Shown piece by piece: positions 1-8,382 of a stretch of DNA of 64,000 nucleotides. The notes under the pieces were generated by a model. That model searched no databases, was not told where the DNA came from, and saw only the letters and a program-made list of their open reading frames with translations. This stretch comes from Agrilutibacter niabensis. Its GTDB lineage: Bacteria; Pseudomonadota; Gammaproteobacteria; Xanthomonadales; Xanthomonadaceae. The translations under genes were made by a program, and so were the position numbers. The first letter of the stretch is position 1; each line of letters opens with the position of its first letter. The stretch spans positions 124,001 to 188,000 of the forward strand of contig NZ_JBHSNJ010000013.1 in the NCBI RefSeq assembly GCF_042657165.1. The letters run 5' to 3'.

Positions 1-240
1 CTGCTTCGCGCGCCGGCGTGCGGCGTACCAGAGCAGGCCTGCACCGGCGACGGCCGCCGCGACCACCGCCGGGTTGCGCCGCACGAACGTGCCGGCGACG
101 CGCGCACCGGTCTTGAGCACGCCCAGCTTGGCGCCCGCGCCGAGCAGCTGGCCGGCGGTGGGCAGGGCGTGGCGGACGTTGCTGCCCATGGAACTCGCCA
201 GCTCCAGCGCGCGTTCGGAAATCGATTCGATCCTGTTCAT
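1..240 (-). CDS. Small hypothetical membrane protein, 3' end outside window
   Basis: The reverse strand opens with ATG at 240 and stays open to the window edge, giving 80 codons without a stop. The N-terminal part is an amphipathic stretch with Glu, Arg and Ser. It is followed by Ala/Gly-rich sequence, and near the visible end by a hydrophobic helix (VVAAAVAGAGLLWY) and an Arg/Lys cluster. This looks like a short single-span inner-membrane protein of the kind often annotated as hypothetical or YqjK/ElaB-like. I do not recognise the family firmly. It diverges from the hydroxylase gene that starts at 375. Confidence 0.55.
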   Translation of the reverse strand, partial: MNRIESISERALELASSMGSNVRHALPTAGQLLGAGAKLGVLKTGARVAGTFVRRNPAVVAAAVAGAGLLWYAARRRAKQ

Positions 241-374
241 GCGGGTCCCTCGGGTCGATTGCTGACAACAGGCAGCCAGTCTCCGCCGCGCGTCGTCGAC
301 TTGGCGTGAGCGGTTGCCGCGGACGCGGCGAGCGCCGATCATCGGCGCCCGACACCCGCAACGCGAACACGCCC

Positions 375-1046
375 ATGATCCGGCTCCTGCCCCAGGTCCT
401 CAACGCCACGGAACTCCAGGCCGTGCGTGAATTGCTGCCGCAGGTGGGCTTCGGCGACGGCCGCATCACCAACCAGGCGTCGCAGGTGAAGCGCAACCTG
501 CAGGCCTCGCAGGAGGATCCGGTCAACGTCCGCATCGCGCAGCTTGCGCGCGATGCGTTGGCGCGCCATCCCGACCTGCGCAGCTATGCGTTGCCGCGCA
601 CGGTGGCGCGCGCCACCGTGGTGCGTTACGAACCGGGCATGACCTATGGCTGGCATGTCGACGAGGCGCTGTTCCCGTCGACGCCGCCGATGCGCAGCGA
701 CCTGTCCTGCACGATCTTCCTCAACAACCCGTCCGATTACGACGGCGGCGAGCTCGTGATCCAGCTCGGTGCGCAGGAACTGGCCTACAAGCTCAACGCC
801 GGCGACGCGATCCTCTATCCCTCGACCACGATCCACCAGGTCGCCCCGGTAACGCGCGGCGTGCGGTTGGCGGCCATCACCTGGCTGCACAGCTGGATCG
901 CCGATGGCAGCCAGCGCGAGTTGCTGGTGCAGCTCGACGAGGCCCGCGCGATCGCCGCACGCGGCGCGGCCCCGGGCGATCCGCGCCTGCAGGTGCTGCT
1001 GGAGTCGCTGCGGACCAACCTGTTCCGGATGTGGGCGGATACCTAA
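375..1046 (+). CDS. PKHD-type Fe(II)/2-oxoglutarate hydroxylase (PiuC/YbiX family)
   Basis: A 223-residue protein matching the PKHD-type hydroxylase family, also called PiuC or YbiX. These are cytoplasmic Fe(II)/2-oxoglutarate dioxygenases often linked to iron uptake. Visible are the His-x-Asp iron ligands (H94 and D96 in YGWHVDEALF), the distal His at 154 in STTIHQV, and the 2-oxoglutarate-binding Arg in RGVR about ten residues later. The length matches the usual 225 or so. I chose the ATG at 375 because the family begins directly with a hydrophobic MIRLLPQVL-type strand; an in-frame upstream start would add 23 Arg-rich residues without family support. The substrate is unknown. Confidence 0.88.
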   Translation: MIRLLPQVLNATELQAVRELLPQVGFGDGRITNQASQVKRNLQASQEDPVNVRIAQLARDALARHPDLRSYALPRTVARATVVRYEPGMTYGWHVDEALFPSTPPMRSDLSCTIFLNNPSDYDGGELVIQLGAQELAYKLNAGDAILYPSTTIHQVAPVTRGVRLAAITWLHSWIADGSQRELLVQLDEARAIAARGAAPGDPRLQVLLESLRTNLFRMWADT

Positions 1047-1068
1047 GCCGCGTATTGGGACGCGCTAT

Positions 1069-2070
1069 CTAGAGCAGCGCCTGCAGCTGCGGATGCCGCT
1101 GCACCCGGGCTTCGACCCAGGCCACGCCGGCTTCGATCTCCACGCGGTGGCGCTGCATCGCCAGCGTCAGGTCGTGGGCGCGGTCCTCGCGTCCGTAGCC
1201 ATGGTCCTGCGCCTTGGCGTAGCGGTGCCACGCCGGTGACGACAGGGCGTCGGCGACGCCGGCCGGATCCAGTGCGAGGTGCGTGGCGATCGTGTGCAAC
1301 ACCGCTTCGGGTTGCGCCAGCAGCTGCTCGAAGTCGACCCGCAACACGCGCCCGGGCTGCGTCCGTGCGAGCGCATCGAAGCGGATGCGTTCGGCCAGCC
1401 AGCCCATCGCGCATTGCTGCGGCAACGACAGCGCGTGCAGCCACACGCCGTCGCCCAGGCCGCGGGCGCGGAGGTCGTGCAGACGCTCGGCCGCCGCGCT
1501 GGCGGCGTCGCGCACCGAATCGGGCGACTTCAGCAATGTCGCCAGATAAGGACGCAGCGGCATGTCGAGCAGCACCGCGCGCATCGCCGGATGGGCATCC
1601 AGCAGGGGCGCGATCAGGCCGTTGCAGCCGCTGGTGGCCTTGACCACGCTGTGCGCGTGGGTGCCCAGCGGCCGCGACCACGCCGCCCACAGCGCCTGCA
1701 GCAACGTCTCCGCTTCCCCCGGCGACAGCCGCGAGTCGGGCGCGTGCAGCTGTGGCCAGGCTTCGGCCAGCGTGCGCAGCGGCAGCGGCTCGCGCAGCCC
1801 CTGCAGCTGCGGCCAGCTTTCCAGCAGGCGGCTGAGCAAGGTCGAGCCGCAGTGGCCGATGTGGAAGATCGCGTCCGCCGGAGGCGCATCGCCCTGGAAC
1901 TGAAGCGCATCCAAGGGCAACCAGCCGCCATCGACACCGGCGGGCAGCGCGCGTTCGTCGAGGAACGCCGCGTCGCGCCGCTGCTGCGCGGTCAGGCGCA
2001 CCAGCAGCACGCGGCGCGCGACCAGGTCGAGCTTGAACGGCAGGAATTCGGGATCGGTCTGCGGCGACAT
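1069..2070 (-). CDS. Sulfotransferase-like P-loop protein
   Basis: A 333-residue protein. Residues 68-80 (IFHIGHCGSTLLS) resemble the 5'-phosphosulfate-binding loop of sulfotransferase-like proteins, in which a Gly-x-Gly-Ser-T/S-Leu segment replaces the Walker A motif. The following REPLPLR segment and a later VLRVDFEQLLAQPE segment match conserved parts of this superfamily. Related proteins are annotated as sulfotransferase family protein and their acceptors are unknown. It converges with the PKHD hydroxylase gene, with about 20 bp between their stops. A cytoplasmic enzyme is likely since no signal peptide is visible. Confidence 0.7.
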   Translation of the reverse strand: MSPQTDPEFLPFKLDLVARRVLLVRLTAQQRRDAAFLDERALPAGVDGGWLPLDALQFQGDAPPADAIFHIGHCGSTLLSRLLESWPQLQGLREPLPLRTLAEAWPQLHAPDSRLSPGEAETLLQALWAAWSRPLGTHAHSVVKATSGCNGLIAPLLDAHPAMRAVLLDMPLRPYLATLLKSPDSVRDAASAAAERLHDLRARGLGDGVWLHALSLPQQCAMGWLAERIRFDALARTQPGRVLRVDFEQLLAQPEAVLHTIATHLALDPAGVADALSSPAWHRYAKAQDHGYGREDRAHDLTLAMQRHRVEIEAGVAWVEARVQRHPQLQALL

Positions 2071-2122
2071 GCGCGCAAGTGTACGGTCACCGCCGGGCAG
2101 CCTGGTGCTGCTGTCTCAAGTT

Positions 2123-2155
2123 CCGCACGGCTTCACACGGTGCGTCGCCGTCGCG
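2123..2155. repeat. 33-bp direct repeat, copy 1
   Basis: This non-coding stretch is matched by 2239-2271 with three mismatches over 33 bases. The shared core reads GGTGCGTCGCCGTCGCG. Copy 2 lies within the last codons of hrpB. The copies are about 116 bp apart and suggest a local duplication or a dispersed intergenic element. Confidence 0.6.
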
Positions 2156-2231
2156 CGCCGCGGAGGACTCATCGTTTCCCGCTACGACCATCGCCGCCGC
2201 GGGCGGCATTCGTGACGCGCGACCGATGGAA

Positions 2232-4775
2232 TCACGTGCCGCGCGGCTTCGCGCGGTGCGTCGCCGTCGCGCTCCAGGGATCATCCGGCCACGGGTGCCT
2301 CGGATACCGCCCCTTCATCTCCTTCTTGACTTCCGGATAGGTGCGGTCCCAGAAGCTGCGCAGGTCGCGGGTGATCTGCAGTGGCTTGCCGCCCGGCGAG
2401 AGCAGGTGCAGCGTCAGCGGTACGCGGCCATCGGCGATGCGCGGCGTATCGGCCAGGCCGAACAGCTCCTGCAGTTTCACCGCCAGCACCGGCGCCTCCG
2501 GTGCGCCGGCGCCGTCGTTGCCGGTGGCATCGAAGCCGTACTCGATGCGCCGCTCCATGCCCGAAGGCACCACGATCCGGGTGGGCGCGAGGGCGTCGAT
2601 CCTTTGCCGCAGCGACCAGTCGAGTTGCGATTTCAACGCTTCCCCCAGGGCCTGCTCGTCGAGCGCGTCCAGCCGGGTCTTGCCGGCCAGCGCAGGCTTG
2701 AGCCAGTCGTCCAGCGAGGCGAGCAATGCATCATCGGAAAGATCGGGCAGCGCATCGGCGAGCTCGGGCATCCATGCGCGCAGGCAGCGCACGCGCGCGC
2801 GCCACTGGATGAGCGATTCGGTCCACGGCAGCGCTTCGAGCCCGAGCTGTCGCACCGCATCGACCAGCGCATCGGCGTAGCGCGATGGATCCGGCCTCGC
2901 CAGCGGCCTGGTTTCCAGCACGATGCGGTCGAAGCGGCGTTCGCGCACGGCCGCGATGCCGCGCGCATTGGCATCCCACACCACGCGGTCCTCGCTGGCG
3001 AAGCGCTGCGGGAACTCGCGCTGCAGGCGCGTTTCGTCCAGCGGCGCGGCGCGCAGCACGCGGGCGTCGCGGGCTTCGTCGCGCAGCTCGCTGATGACGA
3101 TCCACGGCTCGCCGTACAGCGCGCTGTCGTCGAAGAGCTTCGCGCTGCGGCCGTTGGCGAGCTGGTAGCGGTAGGGGTCGGACGGGTGCTGGCGCGCGAT
3201 GCGATCGGGATAGGCGTGCAGCAGTACGTCTCCGATGGCGTGCGCCGGTACGTCGGTTGGCGGTGCCGCGTCCACGCGCAGTCGCTTGCGCCATTGCCTG
3301 GCGGCCTGGTCGAGTGCCGCCAGCGCTGAGCGCGAGGCGTCCGCACCGACGCGACCGTTGCGGAATGCCGCCAGCGCCTGCCATCGCTCGACCAGCGCGT
3401 CCGAACGCGAGCGCAAGGGATCGCGCGCCTCGACCAGCGCCGCGAGATCGCAGGCCAATGCACGCTCGCGGACGTCGCTTGGCGCCAGCAGCATCGCGGC
3501 CAGCCGCGGGTGGGTGCCCAGCGCGAGCATGCGCTTGCCCAATGCGGTGATCGCCTGGCCATCGAGCGCGCCGAGCCGCTGCAGCAGTTCGCGCGCGGCG
3601 GCCAGCGCGCCGGGCGGCGGCGCATCGACGAAGCGCAGGTTGGCATCGCCCCACGCCGACAGTTCGAGCGCGAGACCGGCGAGTTCGACCTGCGCGATCT
3701 CCGCACGCCGTTGCGGTTCCAGGCGCTGCGATTCCGGCCACAGCCGGTACGCATGGCCCTCCGCGACTCGGCCGGCTCGGCCAGCGCGCTGGTCGGCGGA
3801 GGCCTGCGCGATGTTGACCACGTCGAGGCGCGCGAAGCCGCTGTTGGGGTCGTAGCGCGGTTCGCGCGCCAGGCCACTGTCGATCACCACGCGCACGCCC
3901 GGCAGGGTGACGCTGGATTCGGCAACGTTGGTCGCCAGCACGATGCGGCGGTGGCCGTCGGGATCGGCCTGCAGGACGCGCGACTGCTGTTCGACCGGCA
4001 ACTCGCCATGCAGCTGCAGGACATCGGCCTGGCGCGCGGCGTCGCCGGCGGCCAGCGCCGCGTCGACACGCGCGATCTCGCGCTGCCCCGGCAGGAACAC
4101 CAGCACGTCGCCCGGGTGCTGGACGAGCGCTTGTTCGACGGCGCGCCGGACCTGGTGTTCGAGCTTTTCCTCGCGCCTGGCCACGAAGTGCGCGACCGAC
4201 ACCGGATGGCTGCGGCCCGCGCTGCTGAGGCGTGGCGCGTCGAGAAACGCGGCCAGGCGCTCGCCATCCAGCGTCGCCGACATCACCACGATGCGCAGGT
4301 CCTCGCGCAACGACGCCTGCACGTCGAGTGCGAGCGCGAGACCGAGGTCGGCGGAGAGGTGGCGCTCGTGGAATTCATCGAACAGCAGTGCGCCCACGCC
4401 ATCGAGCGTCGGATCGTCCTGGATCATGCGGGTGAGGATGCCTTCGGTGACCACCTCGATCCGTGTTGCCGCCGACACCCGGTTCTCGAAGCGGATCCGG
4501 TAACCGATCGTGCCGCCGACGTCTTCACCACGCTGCCTGGCCATGAACTGCGCGGCGGCGCGCGCGGCGACGCGGCGCGGTTCCAGCATCACGATCTTCC
4601 TGCCGTCCAGCCACGGCGCGTCGAGCAGCGCCGGCGGGACCTGCGTGGTCTTGCCGGCGCCGGGCGGGGCTTCCAGCACCAGTCGCGGATGCGCGGCGAG
4701 CGATTCGCGGATGCCCGGCAGCAACTCGTCGATCGGAAAGCGGTCGCTGGGGCGGGTCGGTCGATTCACGCGCAC
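2232..4775 (-). CDS. hrpB: ATP-dependent helicase HrpB
   Basis: An 847-residue DEAH-type superfamily 2 helicase of the HrpB family. Walker A is APPGAGKTTQ at residues 36-45 and the motif II box is DEFH at 133-136. Motif III (MSATLDG), motif V (ATNVAESSVTLPGV) and motif VI (QRAGRAGR) are all present. The C-terminal half has the HrpB-specific domain, ending in the characteristic KKEMKGRYPRHPWPDDP. The length matches the family. The start is GTG at 4775, with a second GTG at 4769 also possible. The last dozen codons fall in a repeated segment (copy 2 at 2239-2271), so the extreme C-terminus may be non-native. HrpB's cellular role is poorly defined; RNA remodelling is inferred from homology. Confidence 0.95.
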   Translation of the reverse strand: MRVNRPTRPSDRFPIDELLPGIRESLAAHPRLVLEAPPGAGKTTQVPPALLDAPWLDGRKIVMLEPRRVAARAAAQFMARQRGEDVGGTIGYRIRFENRVSAATRIEVVTEGILTRMIQDDPTLDGVGALLFDEFHERHLSADLGLALALDVQASLREDLRIVVMSATLDGERLAAFLDAPRLSSAGRSHPVSVAHFVARREEKLEHQVRRAVEQALVQHPGDVLVFLPGQREIARVDAALAAGDAARQADVLQLHGELPVEQQSRVLQADPDGHRRIVLATNVAESSVTLPGVRVVIDSGLAREPRYDPNSGFARLDVVNIAQASADQRAGRAGRVAEGHAYRLWPESQRLEPQRRAEIAQVELAGLALELSAWGDANLRFVDAPPPGALAAARELLQRLGALDGQAITALGKRMLALGTHPRLAAMLLAPSDVRERALACDLAALVEARDPLRSRSDALVERWQALAAFRNGRVGADASRSALAALDQAARQWRKRLRVDAAPPTDVPAHAIGDVLLHAYPDRIARQHPSDPYRYQLANGRSAKLFDDSALYGEPWIVISELRDEARDARVLRAAPLDETRLQREFPQRFASEDRVVWDANARGIAAVRERRFDRIVLETRPLARPDPSRYADALVDAVRQLGLEALPWTESLIQWRARVRCLRAWMPELADALPDLSDDALLASLDDWLKPALAGKTRLDALDEQALGEALKSQLDWSLRQRIDALAPTRIVVPSGMERRIEYGFDATGNDGAGAPEAPVLAVKLQELFGLADTPRIADGRVPLTLHLLSPGGKPLQITRDLRSFWDRTYPEVKKEMKGRYPRHPWPDDPWSATATHRAKPRGT
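2239..2271. repeat. 33-bp direct repeat, copy 2, inside the hrpB 3' end
   Basis: Matches 2123-2155. Copy 2 also contains a perfect hairpin, CCGCGCG-GCTT-CGCGCGG, at 2239-2256; the corresponding hairpin in copy 1 is imperfect. It encodes the C-terminal tail of HrpB on the minus strand. Confidence 0.6.
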
Positions 4776-4779
4776 AGTC

Positions 4780-4811
4780 TAGGACCTGTCAAGCTATCCG
4801 AGCAGGTCCTA
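4780..4811. promoter_or_regulatory. Inverted repeat between divergent hrpB and tatD
   Basis: TAGGACCTG at 4780-4788 is followed after 14 bases by its exact reverse complement CAGGTCCTA at 4803-4811. The repeat sits in the 75-bp gap between two divergent start codons. It could be an operator or a structured 5' leader. No regulator is known. Confidence 0.35.
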
Positions 4812-4850
4812 TCGGCGCGCTCCGCCGCGGTGCTTCGGTAAACTTCGCCG

Positions 4851-5639
4851 ATGCAGCTGATCGACATAGGCGCCAACCTCACCCACGACAGTTTCGACCC
4901 GGACCGCGATGCGGTGCTGCAGCGCGCGCGCGACGCCGGCGTGGTGCAGATGGTGGTGACCGGCGCCAGCCGCGAGCACTCGCCGTTGGCGCTGAAGCTG
5001 GCGCGGCAGCACCCCGGCGAGCTGTTCGCCACCGCCGGCGTGCACCCGCACCACGCCAGCGAGTACACCCGCGAATGCGACGAGGAGATGCGTGCGCTGC
5101 ATGCGCACTCGGAAGTCGTGGCGGTGGGCGAATGCGGCCTGGACTACTTCCGCGACTTCTCGCCGCGGCCGTCGCAGCGGCGCGCGTTCGAACTGCAGCT
5201 GCAGATCGCGGCAGAAACGAAGAAGCCGCTGTTCCTGCACCAGCGCGACGCCCACGCCGACTTCATGGCGATGATGCGCAACTTCGAGGGCCGGGTCGGG
5301 CCCGCGGTCGTGCACTGCTTCACCGGCACGCGCGAGGAACTGTTCGACTACCTCGACCAGGACTGGCACATCGGCATCACCGGCTGGCTGTGCGACGAGC
5401 GCCGCGGCCGGCACCTGCGCGAACTGGTGAAGCACATCCCGGCCAACCGGCTGATGATCGAGACCGACGCGCCGTACCTGCTGCCGCGCACAGTGAAGCC
5501 CGCGCCCTCGCATCGCCGCAACGAGCCGTTCTACCTCGCCCACATCGTCAAGGAGCTCGCGCGCGACCGCGGCGAGGACATCACCGTTACTTCGGCGAAC
5601 AGCACCGCCGCGGCACGAGCGTTCTTCCGCCTGCCATAG
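4851..5639 (+). CDS. tatD: TatD-type metal-dependent DNase
   Basis: A 262-residue TIM-barrel hydrolase. The N-terminal IDIGANLTH is typical of the true TatD subgroup rather than YcfH or YjjV. The two-metal site is represented by Glu in VGECGLDY, His in FLHQRDAH, His in VVHCFTG and Asp in IETDAPYLLPR. TatD proteins are 3'-5' exonucleases and hydrolases implicated in DNA fragmentation and repair; they are cytoplasmic and not part of the Tat translocase. The start ATG at 4851 lies 75 bp from the divergent hrpB start. Confidence 0.93.
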   Translation: MQLIDIGANLTHDSFDPDRDAVLQRARDAGVVQMVVTGASREHSPLALKLARQHPGELFATAGVHPHHASEYTRECDEEMRALHAHSEVVAVGECGLDYFRDFSPRPSQRRAFELQLQIAAETKKPLFLHQRDAHADFMAMMRNFEGRVGPAVVHCFTGTREELFDYLDQDWHIGITGWLCDERRGRHLRELVKHIPANRLMIETDAPYLLPRTVKPAPSHRRNEPFYLAHIVKELARDRGEDITVTSANSTAAARAFFRLP

Positions 5640-5690
5640 CGCGCCGCGGCGCCTCCGCAGCAGGTCGATGCTTCCGGCCGAGGACGACCG

Positions 5691-6050
5691 CTAGTCGGCC
5701 GCGCGCACGGCTACCGCGACGGGGCGACTCGGCGGCGCATAAAAGTCCACGCGTACGTGGGTGGCCCCGCGCCAGCATTCGCGACGGCCCTCCTTGCGAA
5801 TGTACTGCTTCACGTGTTCGGCGCGTGCCACGGCCTGCGCATCGGGGTCGCCCGACGACTGGTCGAGCGCCTGCATCTCGTCGCCGACGAAGACCTCGGG
5901 GCGTTGCATATAGCGCACCACCTGGCCGCGGGTCGGCCAGTTTTGATAGGTGCAGCTGACCGTGGTGGAGGCGATTGGCTCCGACGCGCCTGCCGGCGCG
6001 CCCAGGGGGAGGGTAGCCGCCAGCGCCAGGGTGAGGAACTTTGCGTTCAT
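5691..6050 (-). CDS. Small secreted two-cysteine protein, paralogue A
   Basis: A 119-residue protein with a clean Sec signal peptide (hydrophobic core LTLALAATLPLG, probable cleavage after AGA-SA or nearby). The mature part carries VSCTYQNWPTRGQVV and, later, ECWRGATHVRVDFYAP. The same layout (Cys, three to four residues, Trp-Pro, then a distant Cys followed by Gly and a beta strand) occurs in the genes at 6187-6522 and 7903-8262, so this is one of three local paralogues. The two cysteines probably form a disulfide in the periplasm. I do not recognise the family and assign no function. This copy has an extra stretch of about 20 residues between the two conserved blocks. Confidence 0.7.
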   Translation of the reverse strand: MNAKFLTLALAATLPLGAPAGASEPIASTTVSCTYQNWPTRGQVVRYMQRPEVFVGDEMQALDQSSGDPDAQAVARAEHVKQYIRKEGRRECWRGATHVRVDFYAPPSRPVAVAVRAAD

Positions 6051-6186
6051 GGCTTCACTCCAGTTCGGTGATTCCGGGCGGCTCGGGAGCCGCGCCTGTA
6101 TGACGAGTCGCTACCCGCACCGCAGCGGCGCGCAGCTTGCCTCTGCCCGCTACGTCCGGGCGATGAACAGGCGGTCGCGGCACGCA

Positions 6187-6522
6187 CTACCAACCGTGGC
6201 GGGCGACCGCCACCTCACGCCCGGGGGCGTTGAACACCACCTGCACCTGCGCCGCGCCGCGGCGACAGGCGCGACTGCCCTCGATGACGATGCGATGGCG
6301 CACGTGCGCGACCGGATCGAAGACGCTGATGCCGTTGTGCTGGGCGACCTCGCGCAGGCTCGGCCACTTCGCGTCCTCGCAGTCGACCGTGACAACTGCG
6401 GGCGCCCGGGTCGCCTCGACCCGCTCCAGCATCCGCGGTTCGGGCTGGGTACGCTCCTCGGGCGATGCCGCAGCGGCCACAAGCGGCAGCGCGAAGGCCA
6501 GTGAATACGTTGCGATGTGCAT
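6187..6522 (-). CDS. Small secreted two-cysteine protein, paralogue B
   Basis: A 111-residue protein with an N-terminal signal peptide (TYSLAFALPLVAAAA). The mature region contains VTVDCEDAKWPSLREVA and, about 40 residues later, EGSRACRRGAAQVQVVFNAPG. It aligns with paralogue A (5691-6050) and paralogue C (7903-8262) over the Cys-x4-Trp-Pro block and the second Cys block. It lies 136 bp upstream of paralogue A on the same strand, so the two could share a transcript. A periplasmic or secreted role is inferred from the signal peptide; no function is assigned. Confidence 0.7.
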   Translation of the reverse strand: MHIATYSLAFALPLVAAAASPEERTQPEPRMLERVEATRAPAVVTVDCEDAKWPSLREVAQHNGISVFDPVAHVRHRIVIEGSRACRRGAAQVQVVFNAPGREVAVARHGW

Positions 6523-6804
6523 GGCAGTCTCCCATCCCGCCGGTATGCGTCGGGCTACTGATTAGTTCGGCAAGCGGTCACGGCAATTACGCGTCGACTG
6601 CGTGCCCTTGCGCTGGCATGCCGAACGCATGCGCGCTATCGCGCGGCCGCGATGCACTTCTTTCTTCAACGGCGCAGCGTTCGCGCTGCAGGTGGCCACT
6701 CCCGGCGGGCCGACTCGATACAGGGGGCCGGCGAGGCACCCGTGTGTCAGCTTCGGCTTTGCGTTCGTCACGTGCAATTACCTGCACGGGGGGCCGAAAC
6801 AGGA
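6523..6804. other. Gene-free stretch with adjacent hairpins, unexplained
   Basis: No convincing gene lies between paralogue B and the DUF2167 gene. Open frames exist on both strands, but none has family features and they overlap each other. Two hairpins sit side by side: GCATGC-CGAAC-GCATGC at 6616-6632 and GCGCG-CTAT-CGCGC at 6631-6644. The arrangement suggests a structured intergenic element, possibly a dispersed repeat, but I cannot test copy number from this window. Confidence 0.3.
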
Positions 6805-6827
6805 ACGGCCCGCGTGGGGCGGGCCGT
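6805..6827 (-). terminator. Intrinsic terminator for the DUF2167 gene
   Basis: A perfect 9-bp stem (ACGGCCCGC / GCGGGCCGT) with a 5-base loop lies just past the stop codon of the minus-strand gene ending at 6851. It is followed on that strand by a short T-rich stretch. Confidence 0.7.
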
Positions 6828-6850
6828 CGTTGCACATCGTGCAGGCAAGG

Positions 6851-7753
6851 TCAGGCGGCCACGTCGCCGTCCTTCTTGCGCCGGAACACGTTGATCAACG
6901 GCTTGAACATCGCGCCCACCAGCAGCACCAGCGGCAGCAGCAGTTTCTTGAGCCCCAGCAGCAGCACGCCGAGCTTGGCGAACAGACCGGCCTTGGCGGC
7001 GATGCCACCGCCGATCAATGCCGCCAGGCCATACGCCGCGACCTTGTCGGTGCCCTTGCTGTAGTCGGCGTAGCGCGAACCCGGGTCGAATTCCACCATC
7101 GGCAACAGCTGCTGCATGCCCGACTTCACTTCCGCCAGCTCCTGCATGCGCGCGACGGCGTTGAGGCTGAGGTAGCCACGGCGCCCGAGCACGCGGATGT
7201 CGTAGTTGACGGTGTTGTGCTCGGAGCCTTCGCTCTTGAGTTCCTTCGCCCAGTACAGCTTCTTGCTGGCCGGGTCGTAGTGCGGCGGCTCCGCCCAGCC
7301 AACCAGTTCGAGCGAACCGTAGCCGGCTTCCTTGCGGGCTTCGTTGATTTCCTTGTCCTCGTCCTGCATGTCCTGAAGCATTTCGGCGTAGTCGATCTTG
7401 GCCGCGTCCTCGTCGGAGACGTAGCCCTCATCGGAATACGTCACCACCACGGCCCAGCCGGTGTCGTCGAGCACGCCGCGGCCCTTGGGCACGACCATGC
7501 CGAGCACGCTGTCGTCGGGCGGATTGCCCCACAACTGCTCGAGTACCTTGCGTGCATCGGCAGCGCCGAGGTAGCGGAAGTTTTCGCCGAGGTTGAAGCG
7601 CGCTTTCGCTTCGTCCACCGCCACCGCGCCATCGCGCCACTGGAAGCCCGCGACGATCGCGCGCGCGGCCTGTTCTTCTTTCGATTGCGAATCCTGCGCG
7701 TGCGCGCCCATCGCCACGGCCAGCAGGCCGAACAGCATCCATCTCAGTTTCAT
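6851..7753 (-). CDS. DUF2167 membrane protein
   Basis: A 300-residue protein with a signal peptide (MKLRWMLFGLLAVAMGAHA). It has a mature domain rich in conserved segments such as DTGWAVVVTYSDEGYVSD and LELVGWAEPPHYD, and a C-terminal membrane segment (LGVLLLGLKKLLLPLVLLVGAM) followed by basic residues. This matches the DUF2167 family of bacterial envelope proteins, whose function is unknown. I chose ATG 7753 over one nine codons upstream because it gives a normal signal peptide. It is flanked on both sides by the small two-cysteine secreted proteins but has its own terminator at 6805. Confidence 0.85.
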   Translation of the reverse strand: MKLRWMLFGLLAVAMGAHAQDSQSKEEQAARAIVAGFQWRDGAVAVDEAKARFNLGENFRYLGAADARKVLEQLWGNPPDDSVLGMVVPKGRGVLDDTGWAVVVTYSDEGYVSDEDAAKIDYAEMLQDMQDEDKEINEARKEAGYGSLELVGWAEPPHYDPASKKLYWAKELKSEGSEHNTVNYDIRVLGRRGYLSLNAVARMQELAEVKSGMQQLLPMVEFDPGSRYADYSKGTDKVAAYGLAALIGGGIAAKAGLFAKLGVLLLGLKKLLLPLVLLVGAMFKPLINVFRRKKDGDVAA

Positions 7754-7902
7754 TGATGTCCTTGAGTCGGGCGTCCCCACGCCCTCGCCGCCAGTCTAGC
7801 GATCCTGGCAAGCGTGCGCATGCGATCAGCGGCGCAGGACCTGCGCCACTGTCGCGTTGGCGAATCCATCCGGCGTCAGTGCCGGGTAGTGATCGCGCGG
7901 TA

Positions 7903-8262
7903 TCAGCCGTCGCGTTTCGAGGATTGCAGTGCCGGCACGACGATTGCAACTTCGTCCGCCTTGAACACGATCAGCGCATGGGTGAAACCGCTGGCACACG
8001 CGGCGCGTCCCTCCGTCACGATGCGGCGGCGCAACGGCTCCACGCTGTCTTCCGGGACGTTTCCCGAATACCGCGCTACCTGCCGTACGGTCGGCCACAT
8101 CGCGTTGTCGCAGTCCACCTTCACTACTTCACGTGCGGGGGAAGATGCGGTGACTTCTTCCAGCGTCGGCCAGTCCGTGCGGCCGCCGTCGGCGGCCTGC
8201 AACGGGGCGGCGATCGCACACAGCGAAGCGGCCAGGCCCAGGGCGGCAAATGTCTTGCTCAT
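7903..8262 (-). CDS. Small secreted two-cysteine protein, paralogue C
   Basis: A 119-residue protein with a signal peptide (FAALGLAASLCAIAAPLQA). The start ATG at 8262 has a good ribosome-binding site, AGGAG, 7 bases upstream. The mature part has VVKVDCDNAMWPTVRQVARY and EGRAACASGFTHALIVF, closely matching paralogue B and recognisably matching paralogue A. Shared between all three are Cys-x3/4-Trp-Pro-[ST] and a second Cys before a Gly and a hydrophobic strand. It lies upstream of the DUF2167 gene on the same strand. No known function. Confidence 0.72.
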   Translation of the reverse strand: MSKTFAALGLAASLCAIAAPLQAADGGRTDWPTLEEVTASSPAREVVKVDCDNAMWPTVRQVARYSGNVPEDSVEPLRRRIVTEGRAACASGFTHALIVFKADEVAIVVPALQSSKRDG

Positions 8263-8382
8263 GTTGTTGCTCCTGCTTGGGGGAGAGGGCATGAGCAATG
8301 GTGCGAAAAGCGTCCGCAGGGTTGCGCGTGTCGTTCGACACCGTGCCTAGCGTCACGGCCGCTGGCGGCGCTTTGCGCCGGG

